Shown: positions 18,657 to 26,797, counted from the stretch's first letter. The stretch is 64,000 nt of DNA from Spirochaetales bacterium UBA6872 (GCA_002452215.1 DKCO01000052.1:11976-75975), one strand, 5' to 3'. Notes: a model not told the origin generated them from the letters alone. Numbers and translations: made by a program.

Positions 18657-18680
18657 CATAAGTATAGGTTGGAGGATGAT

Positions 18681-19214
18681 ATGAGAAAGGTATTCTTTAC
18701 GATTATGTTGATAGCCTGTGTCTATTTTTCGTTGTTTGCTAAGACTACAGAGTATGATATCGGTGAAGGTAGGACACTTTTGCTATATGAAGATGGATCG
18801 TATGAAATAGTTTCCTCATCAATTGAGCCTGATATGATTGTAGGAAAACAATACAAGCTTGATATGGTGAGTATTCTTGAACCATATATTGCACTTGCAA
18901 TATTAGAGGAGCCATCGCTTTCAAATCTTGACAAGGATTATGTTTATTCTCTCTTGAAAGACACAGGGCTTTTTGATGCGATAATGGCTGAGATACCTAA
19001 TATTTCGTTGATCTTTATATCAAAAGAGAAGCTTCTATTAATAGCTGATGAAGAAAAGATTGAAGCATTTTATCGCATAACAGCTTCAAGGGAACTTTAC
19101 TTTGAGGATTCTGATGGAGCAGAAGAAAAGATTGGCAAATTCAGCGATGATTACAGTAAGATTGTTCTTGAATTTGATGACACTATCCCAATTTATCTTG
19201 TTAGACAAGAATAG
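18681..19214 (+). CDS. Small secreted protein of unknown function
   Basis: This 177-aa protein has a signal peptide MRKVFFTIMLIACVYFSLFA and a mature part beginning KTTEYDIGEGRTLLLYEDGS, followed by mixed charged and beta-rich sequence. The opening (a modified-residue/DGxxVxLxxDG pattern) resembles small periplasmic proteins of the DUF3157 kind, but I cannot assign it firmly. The start was chosen for GGAGGA 4-5 nt upstream and a promoter at 18628-18656. It is divergent from the amino-acid ABC operon. No function is proposed. Confidence 0.7.
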   Translation: MRKVFFTIMLIACVYFSLFAKTTEYDIGEGRTLLLYEDGSYEIVSSSIEPDMIVGKQYKLDMVSILEPYIALAILEEPSLSNLDKDYVYSLLKDTGLFDAIMAEIPNISLIFISKEKLLLIADEEKIEAFYRITASRELYFEDSDGAEEKIGKFSDDYSKIVLEFDDTIPIYLVRQE

Positions 19215-19313
19215 TGTCTCGATATAGCCTAAAGCCAATATACTCAGATACAAGGACCTTTGCAATTAAGCAAGTATTGAGGATAATTACAACTAGGGTT
19301 CATTGGAGTGAAA

Positions 19314-19847
19314 ATGCAATATACAGCACATTATAAATCGCCTTTAGGAGAGATCTTGCTTGCGTCGGATGATATAGGTCTGACAGGTCTTTGGTTTGAA
19401 TCTCAACGCTATTTTGCTCTTAGTCTTGCAAAAGAACATATTGGAAAAGAAAACGATATAATCGCGTGGGCAAAGAAATGGCTTGATATCTATTTCTCAG
19501 GCCATGAACCGGATTTCATTCCTCCTTTGCATATAGAAGGGACAGACTTTTACAAGGATGTCTGCGATATCATGAGCTCAATTGCTTATGGGAAAACCAT
19601 GACTTATGGAGAGATTGCTCAAATTATAGCATCCAAAAGAGGCATTGATAAAATGTCGGCAAGAGCTGTCGGTTGGGCTGTAGGACATAATGAGATCTCG
19701 ATAATCATCCCATGTCATCGTGTAGTTGGAGCAAATGGAAATCTCACAGGCTATGCTGGTGGAATACAAAGAAAGGTGAAGCTGCTTGAACTTGAGGGAG
19801 TTGACTTGTCTGGGTTTTATATTCCACGAAAAGGAACAGCATTATGA
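19314..19847 (+). CDS. ogt: Methylated-DNA-protein cysteine methyltransferase
   Basis: This 177-aa protein repairs O6-alkylguanine by transferring the alkyl group to its own Cys in the PCHRVVGANGNLTGYAGG motif (about residues 140-157). The AVGWAVGHNEIS helix before it and the N-terminal SPLGEILLASDD beta segment are typical of Ogt/AdaB. The start is set at ATG 19314 because TTGGAG lies just upstream and overlaps an alternative GTG at 19308. No adjacent ada-type regulator is seen. Confidence 0.93.
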   Translation: MQYTAHYKSPLGEILLASDDIGLTGLWFESQRYFALSLAKEHIGKENDIIAWAKKWLDIYFSGHEPDFIPPLHIEGTDFYKDVCDIMSSIAYGKTMTYGEIAQIIASKRGIDKMSARAVGWAVGHNEISIIIPCHRVVGANGNLTGYAGGIQRKVKLLELEGVDLSGFYIPRKGTAL

Positions 19848-19946
19848 TCTTTGTAACTTGAAAATGCAATCGCAGATCTAGCGCAAGTATTCTTTGATTT
19901 GATTTTCCAGAAGAAATAATTCGTTAATAATTGTATTATTGACTTT

Positions 19947-21071
19947 ATGTTTAGAAGTTTTTTGATTAAGCCAGCCTCTGGCTCTTGCAATATGAAATGC
20001 GATTATTGCTTCTATAGAGATGAGCAAGACAATAGAGAAACAAAGAGCTATGGGCGAATGGATATTGAAACGTCACATAAGCTCATTGATTTAGCTTTGG
20101 ATTCAAATGATTCATGTTCTTTTGCATTCCAAGGTGGGGAACCAACTTTGGCAGGACTTGATTTCTTCAAAGATTTTGTATCATATGCATCAAGAAAGGG
20201 ACGAGATAGATTTTCACTTGCTATCCAAACAAATGGCTTTTCGATAGATAGGCAATGGGCCAGATTTTTCCATGACAACAATTTCCTTGTAGGACTCTCG
20301 ATGGATGGCAACAAGAAGATTCATGATATCTACCGTCATTCAAAAGATGGAAATGGGAGCTTTAAGAATGTATTCAGGACAAGTGAGATTTTTAAATCAG
20401 AGTCTGTTGATTTCAATATCCTCATAACAGTCACGAAAGATGTAGCAAAACATATTGATCAAATCCATCCTTTCTTTGTTCGAAATGGCTTTAGATATCT
20501 TCAATATATTCCATGCATTGACCCGATTTCGGATTCAAGAGGCCAAAGAGATTATTCTCTTTCTGTCGAGCTTTATGGGGAATTCTTGTGCAAGCTTTTT
20601 GATTATTATTATAAAGCATGGACAATGGGCGAATATATCTCTATTAGATATTTTGACAATTTGGTTTTGATGCTCTCTGGACAAAGACCGGAAGCTTGCG
20701 GAATGAGTGGAGTTTGCGGGCTTAATTATGTAGTCGAGGCTGATGGAAGCGTCTTTCCTTGTGACTTCTATGTCCTCGATGGTTATAAGCTTGGGAATAT
20801 AAAAACAAATACATTCAAAGAGATGGATGATGAAAGAGACAGAATTGGGTTTGTCGATGAATCGAGAAAAGTAGCAGAAGAGTGCAAGGTATGCAAGTAC
20901 TTTCCACTATGCAGGGGAGGGTGCAAACGTGATCGGGACACTTTTTCTGAAAAAGGACTTTCTTTGAACTACCTATGTCCAGCGTTCAAGCATTTCTTCT
21001 CATACGCAATTCCGGCCCTAGATCAAATGGCTAGAGCTGAGATGAGAGCAAGAGAAATGAACAATAAATAA
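19947..21071 (+). CDS. Radical SAM enzyme with SPASM domain (anaerobic sulfatase-maturase type)
   Basis: This 374-aa enzyme has the radical SAM cluster CNMKCDYC (residues 14-21), a GGEPTLAG motif, and a C-terminal SPASM region with Cys-rich blocks CGMSGVCGLNYVVEADGSVF, CDFY, and CKVCKYFPLCRGGCKRD. The set matches anaerobic sulfatase-maturating enzymes (anSME), which convert a Cys or Ser of sulfatases to formylglycine. No sulfatase gene is in the window, so the partner is elsewhere or this is a related peptide-modifying maturase. There is no Shine-Dalgarno; TATTAT ends 7 nt before the ATG, suggesting a leaderless mRNA. Confidence 0.88.
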   Translation: MFRSFLIKPASGSCNMKCDYCFYRDEQDNRETKSYGRMDIETSHKLIDLALDSNDSCSFAFQGGEPTLAGLDFFKDFVSYASRKGRDRFSLAIQTNGFSIDRQWARFFHDNNFLVGLSMDGNKKIHDIYRHSKDGNGSFKNVFRTSEIFKSESVDFNILITVTKDVAKHIDQIHPFFVRNGFRYLQYIPCIDPISDSRGQRDYSLSVELYGEFLCKLFDYYYKAWTMGEYISIRYFDNLVLMLSGQRPEACGMSGVCGLNYVVEADGSVFPCDFYVLDGYKLGNIKTNTFKEMDDERDRIGFVDESRKVAEECKVCKYFPLCRGGCKRDRDTFSEKGLSLNYLCPAFKHFFSYAIPALDQMARAEMRAREMNNK

Positions 21072-21256
21072 GGTTTTTTTTCTGCTATATGTCTTACAGG
21101 CTGTTTCCAGTGCCTTTGCCGAGGCGATTGCAACTGAAAGCGCAAGTGATGTCTTTATCGTGGATCCGAGTTTTGAGACAGTGCCTTTGCATCTGATTTT
21201 ACGGTATCCGAGATATCGTTCTGTCCCTTTATGATTATCTTGGTCTGTGTTGCCAT
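21072..21256 (-). pseudogene. Phage tail tape-measure N-terminal remnant, frameshifted
   Basis: From ATG 21256 the minus strand reads MATQTKIIIKGQNDISDTVK then SDAKALS before running into a stop. A one-base shift near CTGTCTCAAAA continues as SKLGSTIKTSLALSVAIASA, KALETACKTYSRK, toward the radical SAM gene. The fused sequence looks like the start of a tail tape-measure or similar phage tail protein (short beta motif, then Ala/Lys amphipathic helix). The rest of the gene is gone. A site GGAAA precedes the ATG. Family call is tentative. Confidence 0.45.
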
Positions 21257-21309
21257 AATACACATTTCCAATGACGAAAAAACCTCACGCTGAAGGGGTG
21301 GGAGGCTTT

Positions 21310-21414
21310 ATGACTGTTTATCTGTTTGCTTATTGCTCTATTCCCATCTTGCCTGTTATCATCATTCTTAGCATTGCAGAACAAGGCGGTTGTTTTGGCT
21401 TCATGTCGCTTTGA
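21310..21414 (+). CDS. Possible 34-aa hydrophobic peptide upstream of the toxin gene
   Basis: ATG 21310 follows GGGAGG and encodes MTVYLFAYCSIPILPVIIIL plus a short polar tail. A partly paired stretch (AAAACCTC...GGGAGGCTTT, about 21283-21310) precedes it. It may be an older decayed copy of the holin-like toxin next door, a leader peptide, or chance. I would not call it a gene without expression evidence. Confidence 0.25.
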   Translation: MTVYLFAYCSIPILPVIIILSIAEQGGCFGFMSL

Positions 21415-21417
21415 CAT

Positions 21418-21457
21418 GGAGGTGCTTGCCTCCAAATCTTCTTGATAAGGAGGTGCC
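21418..21457 (+). promoter_or_regulatory. Alternative pairing that can hide the toxin ribosome site
   Basis: GGAGGTGC occurs twice (21418-21425 and 21449-21456, the latter being the toxin Shine-Dalgarno), with GCCTCC (21428-21433) between them able to pair with either copy. Such sequestration of the ribosome site is a common feature of type I toxin mRNAs. Confidence 0.45.
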
Positions 21458-21461
21458 TCAT

Positions 21462-21593
21462 ATGACAGATTTTGAGATGATATCGACCTTTCTGGGAATA
21501 TTAGGCTTGATGATTGCGTTATACGTAGCATTAAGGAATAAAAAATAATCGCCGAGATTCCTTTGCACAGTTCTCGGCGATCTTAAATACTTA
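21462..21593 (+). CDS. Small holin-like membrane toxin, candidate type I toxin
   Basis: This 43-aa peptide begins MTDFEMISTFLGILGLMIAL, followed by YVALRNKNN and a polar tail. It has one transmembrane helix between an acidic N-terminus and a basic end, like the putative holin-like toxins of Firmicutes (TxpA/BsrG-type). A strong ribosome site AAGGAGG lies 8 nt upstream and can be sequestered. The 3' end of the reading frame lies inside an inverted repeat that is the terminator of an antisense RNA. The phage-like remnant alongside fits the prophage location of such modules. Toxicity is inferred, not shown. Confidence 0.55.
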
Positions 21594-21636
21594 AATTGCT
21601 GAAGCCTGCAATCGTCTTTCTGCAATGCTTCTATCT
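21541..21636 (-). ncRNA. Predicted antisense RNA (antitoxin) overlapping the toxin 3' end
   Basis: A minus-strand promoter (TTGACA, 17 bp, TATTCT) predicts a start near 21636. The RNA would run into a perfect 10-bp stem ATCGCCGAGA/TCTCGGCGAT (21547-21580) followed on this strand by TATTTTTATT, a good intrinsic terminator. The product of about 95 nt is complementary to the last 50 or so coding bases of the 43-aa toxin gene and its 3' region. This is the geometry of txpA/RatA-type systems. Confidence 0.6.
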
Positions 21637-21642
21637 ATATAA

Positions 21643-21671
21643 AGAATAGAAAACAATCCTGGAATTGTCAA
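21643..21671 (-). promoter_or_regulatory. Strong promoter for the antisense RNA
   Basis: Minus-strand -35 TTGACA (21666-21671) is a perfect consensus, the spacer is 17 bp, and the -10 is TATTCT (21643-21648). No protein-coding frame follows it, so it most likely drives a small RNA. Confidence 0.7.
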
Positions 21672-21690
21672 ATATGAATAAAATGTTGCA

Positions 21691-21724
21691 TATCGAACCT
21701 CTCTGGGAATATTAGGCTTGATGA
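21691..21724 (+). repeat. Partial duplicate of the toxin coding sequence
   Basis: TCTGGGAATATTAGGCTTGA plus TGA (21702-21724) is identical over 23 bp to 21491-21513 inside the toxin gene, and the 11 bases before it are also similar (ATATCGAACCTC vs ATATCGACCTT). The copy lacks a start and soon diverges, so it is a remnant of a second module. The rest of 21725-21873 shows no gene. Confidence 0.7.
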
Positions 21725-21873
21725 CTTTTTTGTTTTTCATATATTTTTACTATACCTTGTAACTTTTTTGAGATGTCCTATTCATGGTTATAAGCATCAG
21801 TACTCTGTCCTTATCTCAGAAAGCAGAGCTCTAAATAATGTGATTTCTTACTGCTATATGTTTTCTGAATAAA

Positions 21874-22527
21874 CTACAAAATCCCATGCTCTAGGAACGA
21901 GTAGTACGAGTTTTCGCAAAAAACGACGTGGTCTAAACATTTTATGCCTAAAATTTCACCTGCTTTCTTGATTCTTCTGGTTGCTTCCTTGTCATCATCT
22001 GATGGTTCCGGATGCCCTGTTGGATGGTTGTGTGCAATGCAAATTGCGGCTGCTCTTCTTTCCACAGCTGGAGCAAATACCTCCCTTGGATGTACAAGCG
22101 TTTTGTTGACAAGTCCGATTGTTGCTATGAAAGTTCCAATGGCTTCATGTGCGCCATTGAGCATCACGACAATCAAATGCTCTTGCTCTCTTGAAGCATA
22201 GTGTTGCACTTCCTTGAAAATGTCGTTTGGACATGTTATGCATCTAGGTTTTTTTACGACTCGTCTTCTTCCTAGTTCCAATGCAGCCTCAATTGATGAT
22301 GCTTTTGCTATACCGAGTCCTGGCACAAGCATCAGTCGTTGAAGCGAAACCATCGGATCTTTATCGATTATGTCAAGCAAGTCTGTTGCTATTTCCTCTG
22401 CCGAGCGCCTTGAATTTCCAGAGCCAACCAAAAGAGTCAATAGCTCTTTGTCTGTCAAAGCTCCGATTGTCAATCTTTCGAGTTTCTCACGTGGTAGTTC
22501 TGTCTCTTTTTTATCTATATCTTCCAT
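21874..22527 (-). CDS. radC: RadC-family JAB-domain protein
   Basis: This 217-aa protein has an N-terminal helix-hairpin-helix part (MLVPGLGIAKASSIEAALEL, about residues 65-84) and a C-terminal JAB/MPN metalloprotease-like domain with the metal motif AHNHPTGHPEPSDDD (about 163-177). It is traditionally called a DNA-repair protein but its cellular role is unsettled. Length is normal. It is transcribed divergently from a merR gene. No ribosome site is visible; CATAAA lies 6 nt before the ATG, a possible leaderless start. Confidence 0.92.
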   Translation of the reverse strand: MEDIDKKETELPREKLERLTIGALTDKELLTLLVGSGNSRRSAEEIATDLLDIIDKDPMVSLQRLMLVPGLGIAKASSIEAALELGRRRVVKKPRCITCPNDIFKEVQHYASREQEHLIVVMLNGAHEAIGTFIATIGLVNKTLVHPREVFAPAVERRAAAICIAHNHPTGHPEPSDDDKEATRRIKKAGEILGIKCLDHVVFCENSYYSFLEHGIL

Positions 22528-22588
22528 ACTATATTTATGTCTCTATCTTGTGTTTTTGCTAGTTTTGGTTTTGTGTTATTATTTTGTC

Positions 22589-23038
22589 ATGCAAAAGTAC
22601 AAAATAGGGAAGGTGTCAGAGCTTACAGGCCTCTCTTTGAGAACGATACGTTACTATGACCAAGAAGGGCTCTTGAGTGCAAAAAGAACTTCAGGAGGCC
22701 AAAGATACTATACAGATCAAGATATCGTATACTTGAAGAGGATCATCGAACTTAAGGACCTTGATTTCTCTTTAGATGAGATCTCGAAAATCATCAACTT
22801 GAAAGATAGCGATGAATCTGGCGATGAGAGAAGAGCGGAGCTTTTGCGCCAATACAGAGCTAAGCTTTCTTATGACTTGGAAAGAATGCAAAAACTTAAG
22901 AGCCATATTGATGAGCTTGAGTGGCATGTCAAGCAATTAGAGAAGGCTGAAGGCGGATTCACTTCCTGTCCCGGCGCAAGGTGTGCTGCTTGTGAATACA
23001 AGGACAAATGCATCTTCTTTAAAGAGAAAGAGTCTTGA
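22589..23038 (+). CDS. MerR-family regulator with C-terminal cysteine cluster
   Basis: This 149-aa regulator starts MQKYKIGKVSELTGLSLRTI with RYYDQEGLL, the standard MerR winged helix, then YLKRIIELKDLDFSLDEI and a coiled-coil dimer helix (about 80-125). The C-terminus carries CPGARCAACEYKDKC, spaced C-x4-C-x2-C-x5-C. This resembles the metal or Fe-S binding tails of SoxR-like members, so it may sense redox or metal stress. A longer upstream frame is rejected because homology begins here. TATTAT ends 6 nt before the ATG and no Shine-Dalgarno exists. It is divergent from radC. Confidence 0.85.
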   Translation: MQKYKIGKVSELTGLSLRTIRYYDQEGLLSAKRTSGGQRYYTDQDIVYLKRIIELKDLDFSLDEISKIINLKDSDESGDERRAELLRQYRAKLSYDLERMQKLKSHIDELEWHVKQLEKAEGGFTSCPGARCAACEYKDKCIFFKEKES

Positions 23039-23040
23039 TA

Positions 23041-23850
23041 TCAAAGAGAGAGGAGCCATGAGCCAATTGATTTTGCAAGTTCTATGATTTCCTTTGATAG
23101 CATTTCCGGTAAGTTTCTTGAGAAGAACATCGCTTCATAGTTTATGTATCCTTTGTAGCTTTTCTTCAATGCCGGAACTACTTTCTCCCATTCGATGTTT
23201 CCAAATCCAGGCAAGAAATGTTGATCTTCTTTTGCATTGTTGTCAGCAATATGCGTTGCAATGAGATTGCCACCTGCTTTTTCTATAAATGATGGAATAT
23301 CTTCCTTCATGATATTAGCATGTCCTGTGTCCAGGCAAATACCAGCTTTGTATGATAGCTTTTCTATAATAGCCAAAAGGTCCTTTACAGAGTGTATCTC
23401 ATCAAATGTCTCCATGTTTTCAATTGCAAGCGTAGTAGATGATGGTACATAGCTCTTTATGCTTTCGAAATACTCGATATTTTGTTCAATATTTGCTTTG
23501 ATTGGATGTATTACAGACACAGGTATCTCAAGCGTCTCGACATATTCGAGGGCAAGGAATAACTCATTGTTGAAATCCTCAAGACTCTCTCCATTCCTTT
23601 TATATGGCAAATGGCATTGTATATACTCAAGACCAAGCTCTGATTTGTATCGTTTGAGAGATTCTATGTAGCTTTTTGCTTTGTCTTTATCCTTCAGGCT
23701 CGACACTGGATTCATCATCTCACAAAAGTTGAGATCAAGAATATTTAGGCCATTTTCAGCATATAGAGGGACAAGCTGTTGCATTGTCCTCATCTCTCTT
23801 TCCCTGTTGAAGACAACAAGGTTTGTGTTTGTTGATATCTTATCTTTCAT
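23041..23850 (-). CDS. Sugar phosphate isomerase/epimerase-family TIM-barrel protein
   Basis: This 269-aa protein is of the AP_endonuc_2/xylose-isomerase-like fold, with metal-ligand style motifs LAIENME, GICLDTGHANI (Asp/His), THIADN and FGNIEW along the barrel. Family members isomerise or epimerise sugars or are inositol catabolic enzymes. It ends the operon permease-permease-binding protein-isomerase, with 8 bp between the genes, so it probably handles the imported sugar. The exact substrate is unknown. Confidence 0.8.
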   Translation of the reverse strand: MKDKISTNTNLVVFNREREMRTMQQLVPLYAENGLNILDLNFCEMMNPVSSLKDKDKAKSYIESLKRYKSELGLEYIQCHLPYKRNGESLEDFNNELFLALEYVETLEIPVSVIHPIKANIEQNIEYFESIKSYVPSSTTLAIENMETFDEIHSVKDLLAIIEKLSYKAGICLDTGHANIMKEDIPSFIEKAGGNLIATHIADNNAKEDQHFLPGFGNIEWEKVVPALKKSYKGYINYEAMFFSRNLPEMLSKEIIELAKSIGSWLLSL

Positions 23851-23858
23851 CCAGGTCC

Positions 23859-25121
23859 CTATTTGTTGTTCTCATCCAAAGCCCTTTGTACAAAATTTGT
23901 CATTTCTTCAACACCCTCATCTATTGTTATGGAGCCAGATATTACATCAACTATGTTTTTCTGGAATGTATAGTAAATCTGGTATGCAGAAGGAAGCCAT
24001 ACATTTGTCAGACGTGGATTTGAAGAGAAGACAGCATCCATTATAATTTTGAAGTTTGTGTCTTCAGAGATAAATTCCTTGTATTTATCTGTCTTGTAAA
24101 GTTCTGTATTTAGAGGTATGTAGCCAGTCTCTTTTGCCCATTTAAGTTGTACATCAGAGCTCAACAGATATTCTATGACGGTTTTTACAGCATCACTTTT
24201 CGTAAAAGCATAAAGTGCAGCTCCTCCCACGACAAGACCTGCTGTTGCTTTTTCATCTACCATTGGGATAGGTGCAACAGCTACATCAAAACTGTTTGCA
24301 ACTTGTGATAGTATTGTAGTCAAATCTGACGATGAAGAGATCATCATAGCTGTTCTGGCGGAAGCAAATTCTGCCATAACAGATTGTGTAAGGTTATTTA
24401 CAGCACCTGTATCATATAGAGCCTTCCACTTCTCGAGGAACTTCTTGTAGCTTCCATTTTCCCCGAAGAGAACCTTTGTTGCATTTCCTATGTGCCCGTT
24501 TTGATTGTCAGTCATATATTCAAGCCCATTTTGGGCTCCCAAAAGTGTTGTAAGCTCAGACGTAGTAGGGACACCTGCGAATGCATAGGTGGATTTGCTT
24601 TTCAATAAAGGTGCGATCCGGATCATGTCATCAAGTGTCTTCGGTGCATCAAGGCCAAGCTCGTCAAAGATATCTTTATTGTAATATAGAAGGTTTACAG
24701 AGCCGTTGAAGGGCATTGCGATAAGGCCTCGCTCCGATGTAAATCCAGTTTTTGCATTCTCTAGGATATCATCTGAATCAACGCCAAGCTCATCCATAGT
24801 TACTATGTAGCTTGATCTGTTCATATCCATTCCGGATGTCGCATCCATTTGTGCAATATCGGGAAGATTGCCAGATGATGATGCAGCTTTTACTTTAGTT
24901 AACACATCATTTGCTTTTCCTTGGTAAATCGAATCAATGAAAATATTCTTCTCTTTTCCTACCGTGGAATTGAATGCATCTACAATCTCCTCAAATACAT
25001 CGCTGCTCTTTCCAGAATTGCTATGCCAGATCTCTACTGTTGTTATGTCTTCTTTTGTTCCTTTTGCGAAAGCCAAAGACATTAGCAACACAAATAACAG
25101 CGACGTTAAGATCCTTCTCAT
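23859..25121 (-). CDS. CUT1 ABC transporter substrate-binding protein (UgpB-like)
   Basis: This 420-aa periplasmic protein has a signal peptide MRRILTSLLFVLLMSLAFA then KGTKED, no lipobox. The mature domain VEIWHSNSGKSSDVFEEIVD and later MPFNGSVNLLYYNKDIFDEL fit UgpB-like binding proteins for sugars or glycerol-3-phosphate diesters. The start is 25121 rather than an ATG two codons earlier, because GGAGG abuts the earlier codon and gives proper spacing only for this one. No ATPase gene accompanies the operon. Confidence 0.85.
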   Translation of the reverse strand: MRRILTSLLFVLLMSLAFAKGTKEDITTVEIWHSNSGKSSDVFEEIVDAFNSTVGKEKNIFIDSIYQGKANDVLTKVKAASSSGNLPDIAQMDATSGMDMNRSSYIVTMDELGVDSDDILENAKTGFTSERGLIAMPFNGSVNLLYYNKDIFDELGLDAPKTLDDMIRIAPLLKSKSTYAFAGVPTTSELTTLLGAQNGLEYMTDNQNGHIGNATKVLFGENGSYKKFLEKWKALYDTGAVNNLTQSVMAEFASARTAMMISSSSDLTTILSQVANSFDVAVAPIPMVDEKATAGLVVGGAALYAFTKSDAVKTVIEYLLSSDVQLKWAKETGYIPLNTELYKTDKYKEFISEDTNFKIIMDAVFSSNPRLTNVWLPSAYQIYYTFQKNIVDVISGSITIDEGVEEMTNFVQRALDENNK

Positions 25122-25135
25122 GGTCATCCTCCGAT

Positions 25136-25945
25136 TTATTTATAAATTGAGCTCTCAATCAGAGCTTTTTCTATCGATTTCTTGCATATAGAAATCAAGA
25201 CTACGAATGGTAAAACAACTATAAGGAGTGAAGCCATCTCCGCTCCGTAGTTGCCTTCTTCTGCAAATCCAAGCATTGTCAGCCCAATCTGGATTGTCCT
25301 TGTTCTTGGTTTGTTTGTTACCAACAAAGGCCAAAGATAAGAATTGAAGCATGATATAAACGCTTGCAATAAAATCACTAGTACAATCGATTTGCTCATA
25401 GGCAAAAGAACTTGTGTTATGTATGTTCTATCGGATGCGCCATCGATTCTAGCACTGTCATAGCAATTTTTGTCGACATGTGAAAATGCTCCGATCAATA
25501 GGATCATCTGGGATGCTGAGAATAGCGACGGAGCTATTATCCCTAAGTATGTATCAATAAGACCTAGACTCGATATTATCTTGTAATTTTGATACAAAAG
25601 AGCATCTTGTGGCACGAAAAGAGTTGCCATTAGTCCAATGAATATCGCCTTTTTCCCTTTGAATGAAAAATGCGTAAATGAAAAGGATGCCAATGTTATG
25701 ACAAGAAACCTAATTGTCGATAGTAGAGTCGAAGTGGAGATCGAAGTGAACAATTGCACTGGAAGGTAGCGGTATGATAGTGCTAGCACAAAATTGCTCC
25801 AGTTAGCTTTTTTCGGAAAAAATTGCGCTTTGTCAGAAAGGAAATCTCTTGGAGAGAAAAGAGACAGAGAAAAAAGATAGAAAAGGGGGAATGCTATCAA
25901 AAAGGCAAGAATAGCTAATACCAAGATTCTTAGTATCCTCCTCAT
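25136..25945 (-). CDS. CUT1 ABC transporter permease (MalG/UgpE type)
   Basis: This 269-aa inner-membrane permease has the EAA loop DKNCYDSARIDGASDRTYITQ (about 155-174) and six helices. Overlap of its start with the stop of the upstream permease (ATGA) indicates coupling. It lies 14 bp upstream of the binding-protein gene, an unusual order for CUT1 operons where the binding protein often comes first. Confidence 0.88.
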   Translation of the reverse strand: MRRILRILVLAILAFLIAFPLFYLFSLSLFSPRDFLSDKAQFFPKKANWSNFVLALSYRYLPVQLFTSISTSTLLSTIRFLVITLASFSFTHFSFKGKKAIFIGLMATLFVPQDALLYQNYKIISSLGLIDTYLGIIAPSLFSASQMILLIGAFSHVDKNCYDSARIDGASDRTYITQVLLPMSKSIVLVILLQAFISCFNSYLWPLLVTNKPRTRTIQIGLTMLGFAEEGNYGAEMASLLIVVLPFVVLISICKKSIEKALIESSIYK

Positions 25946-26790
25946 CTTTCGCTCCTTTTTGATGTTGCAATACTCATCATGGCGACAGACAAGAGAACCA
26001 AGATAACGGTTATTGTGTTTCCGATTGCTACATTGTTTGACTTAAAGGCCTCTATGTAATAATAGAACATTATAGTCTCTGTTGAACGAAAAGGTCCTCC
26101 TTCTGTCAATATGGTCACTGGAGCGACTATCAAGAGAGCATCTTTTAGTGCAAGAAAGACAATCGCCAAGACTATGTTCTTGACCATTTTCAGTTCTATA
26201 GAGAAGAAGATTCTTTCATCAGAGGCTCCATCGAGCATTGCAGCTTCTATAACGCTTTTATCGATGCTTCTAAATGAAGATAGAAGGATAATGTAATCAA
26301 TTCCAAAATCAAGAAATACTCCCAAGAAAACAAGTACAAGTATTGCCGGGAATGCTTCTGAAAGCCACTCTATATCGAGGCCAAGCATTCTGTTTGCTAT
26401 GGATATTTTTCCTCTGAATATCTCTTTGAAGAGCAATGTTGCTGCAGATAGCGAAAACGCCATCGGCATGAAAAAGATATATTCGCATATTGAAGATATT
26501 TTGCTTTTCTTTCTCGTCAAGGCGCTTGCAACTAAAGTGAGCAAAGTGTTGAGAGGTACGAAAAGGATAGTAAATAAAAGTGTCCTTTTTACTGAATTTA
26601 AAAAGCCTGGATCTGTAAATAAAAGCTTATAATTGTCAAAGAAGGCAAAACCTTTTACTTCTCCTGATGCATTTATATTCAGAAACGAATCAATGAATGC
26701 GCTTAAGAAAGGCATACCTGTGAAAACAAATGCCAAAACTACAGCTGGCATTAAATATATGTATGGTTTTATCCTCTCTTTTGCTTTCAT
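25942..26790 (-). CDS. CUT1 ABC transporter permease (MalF/UgpA type)
   Basis: This 282-aa inner-membrane permease has helices through the length and the EAA loop SVIEAAMLDGASDERIFFSI (about 185-204). It is the first gene of a four-gene operon (permease, permease, binding protein, isomerase). No ribosome site precedes the ATG; a near-consensus promoter places the transcription start at the start codon, so this operon likely has a leaderless first gene. Confidence 0.88.
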   Translation of the reverse strand: MKAKERIKPYIYLMPAVVLAFVFTGMPFLSAFIDSFLNINASGEVKGFAFFDNYKLLFTDPGFLNSVKRTLLFTILFVPLNTLLTLVASALTRKKSKISSICEYIFFMPMAFSLSAATLLFKEIFRGKISIANRMLGLDIEWLSEAFPAILVLVFLGVFLDFGIDYIILLSSFRSIDKSVIEAAMLDGASDERIFFSIELKMVKNIVLAIVFLALKDALLIVAPVTILTEGGPFRSTETIMFYYYIEAFKSNNVAIGNTITVILVLLSVAMMSIATSKRSER

Positions 26791-26797
26791 GTCAGAT

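Noticed and set aside
18528..18680. 51-codon N-terminal extension of the small secreted protein
   Set aside because: Promoter TATAAT at 18651 and ribosome site at 18671 lie within it, and the signal peptide begins at 18681.
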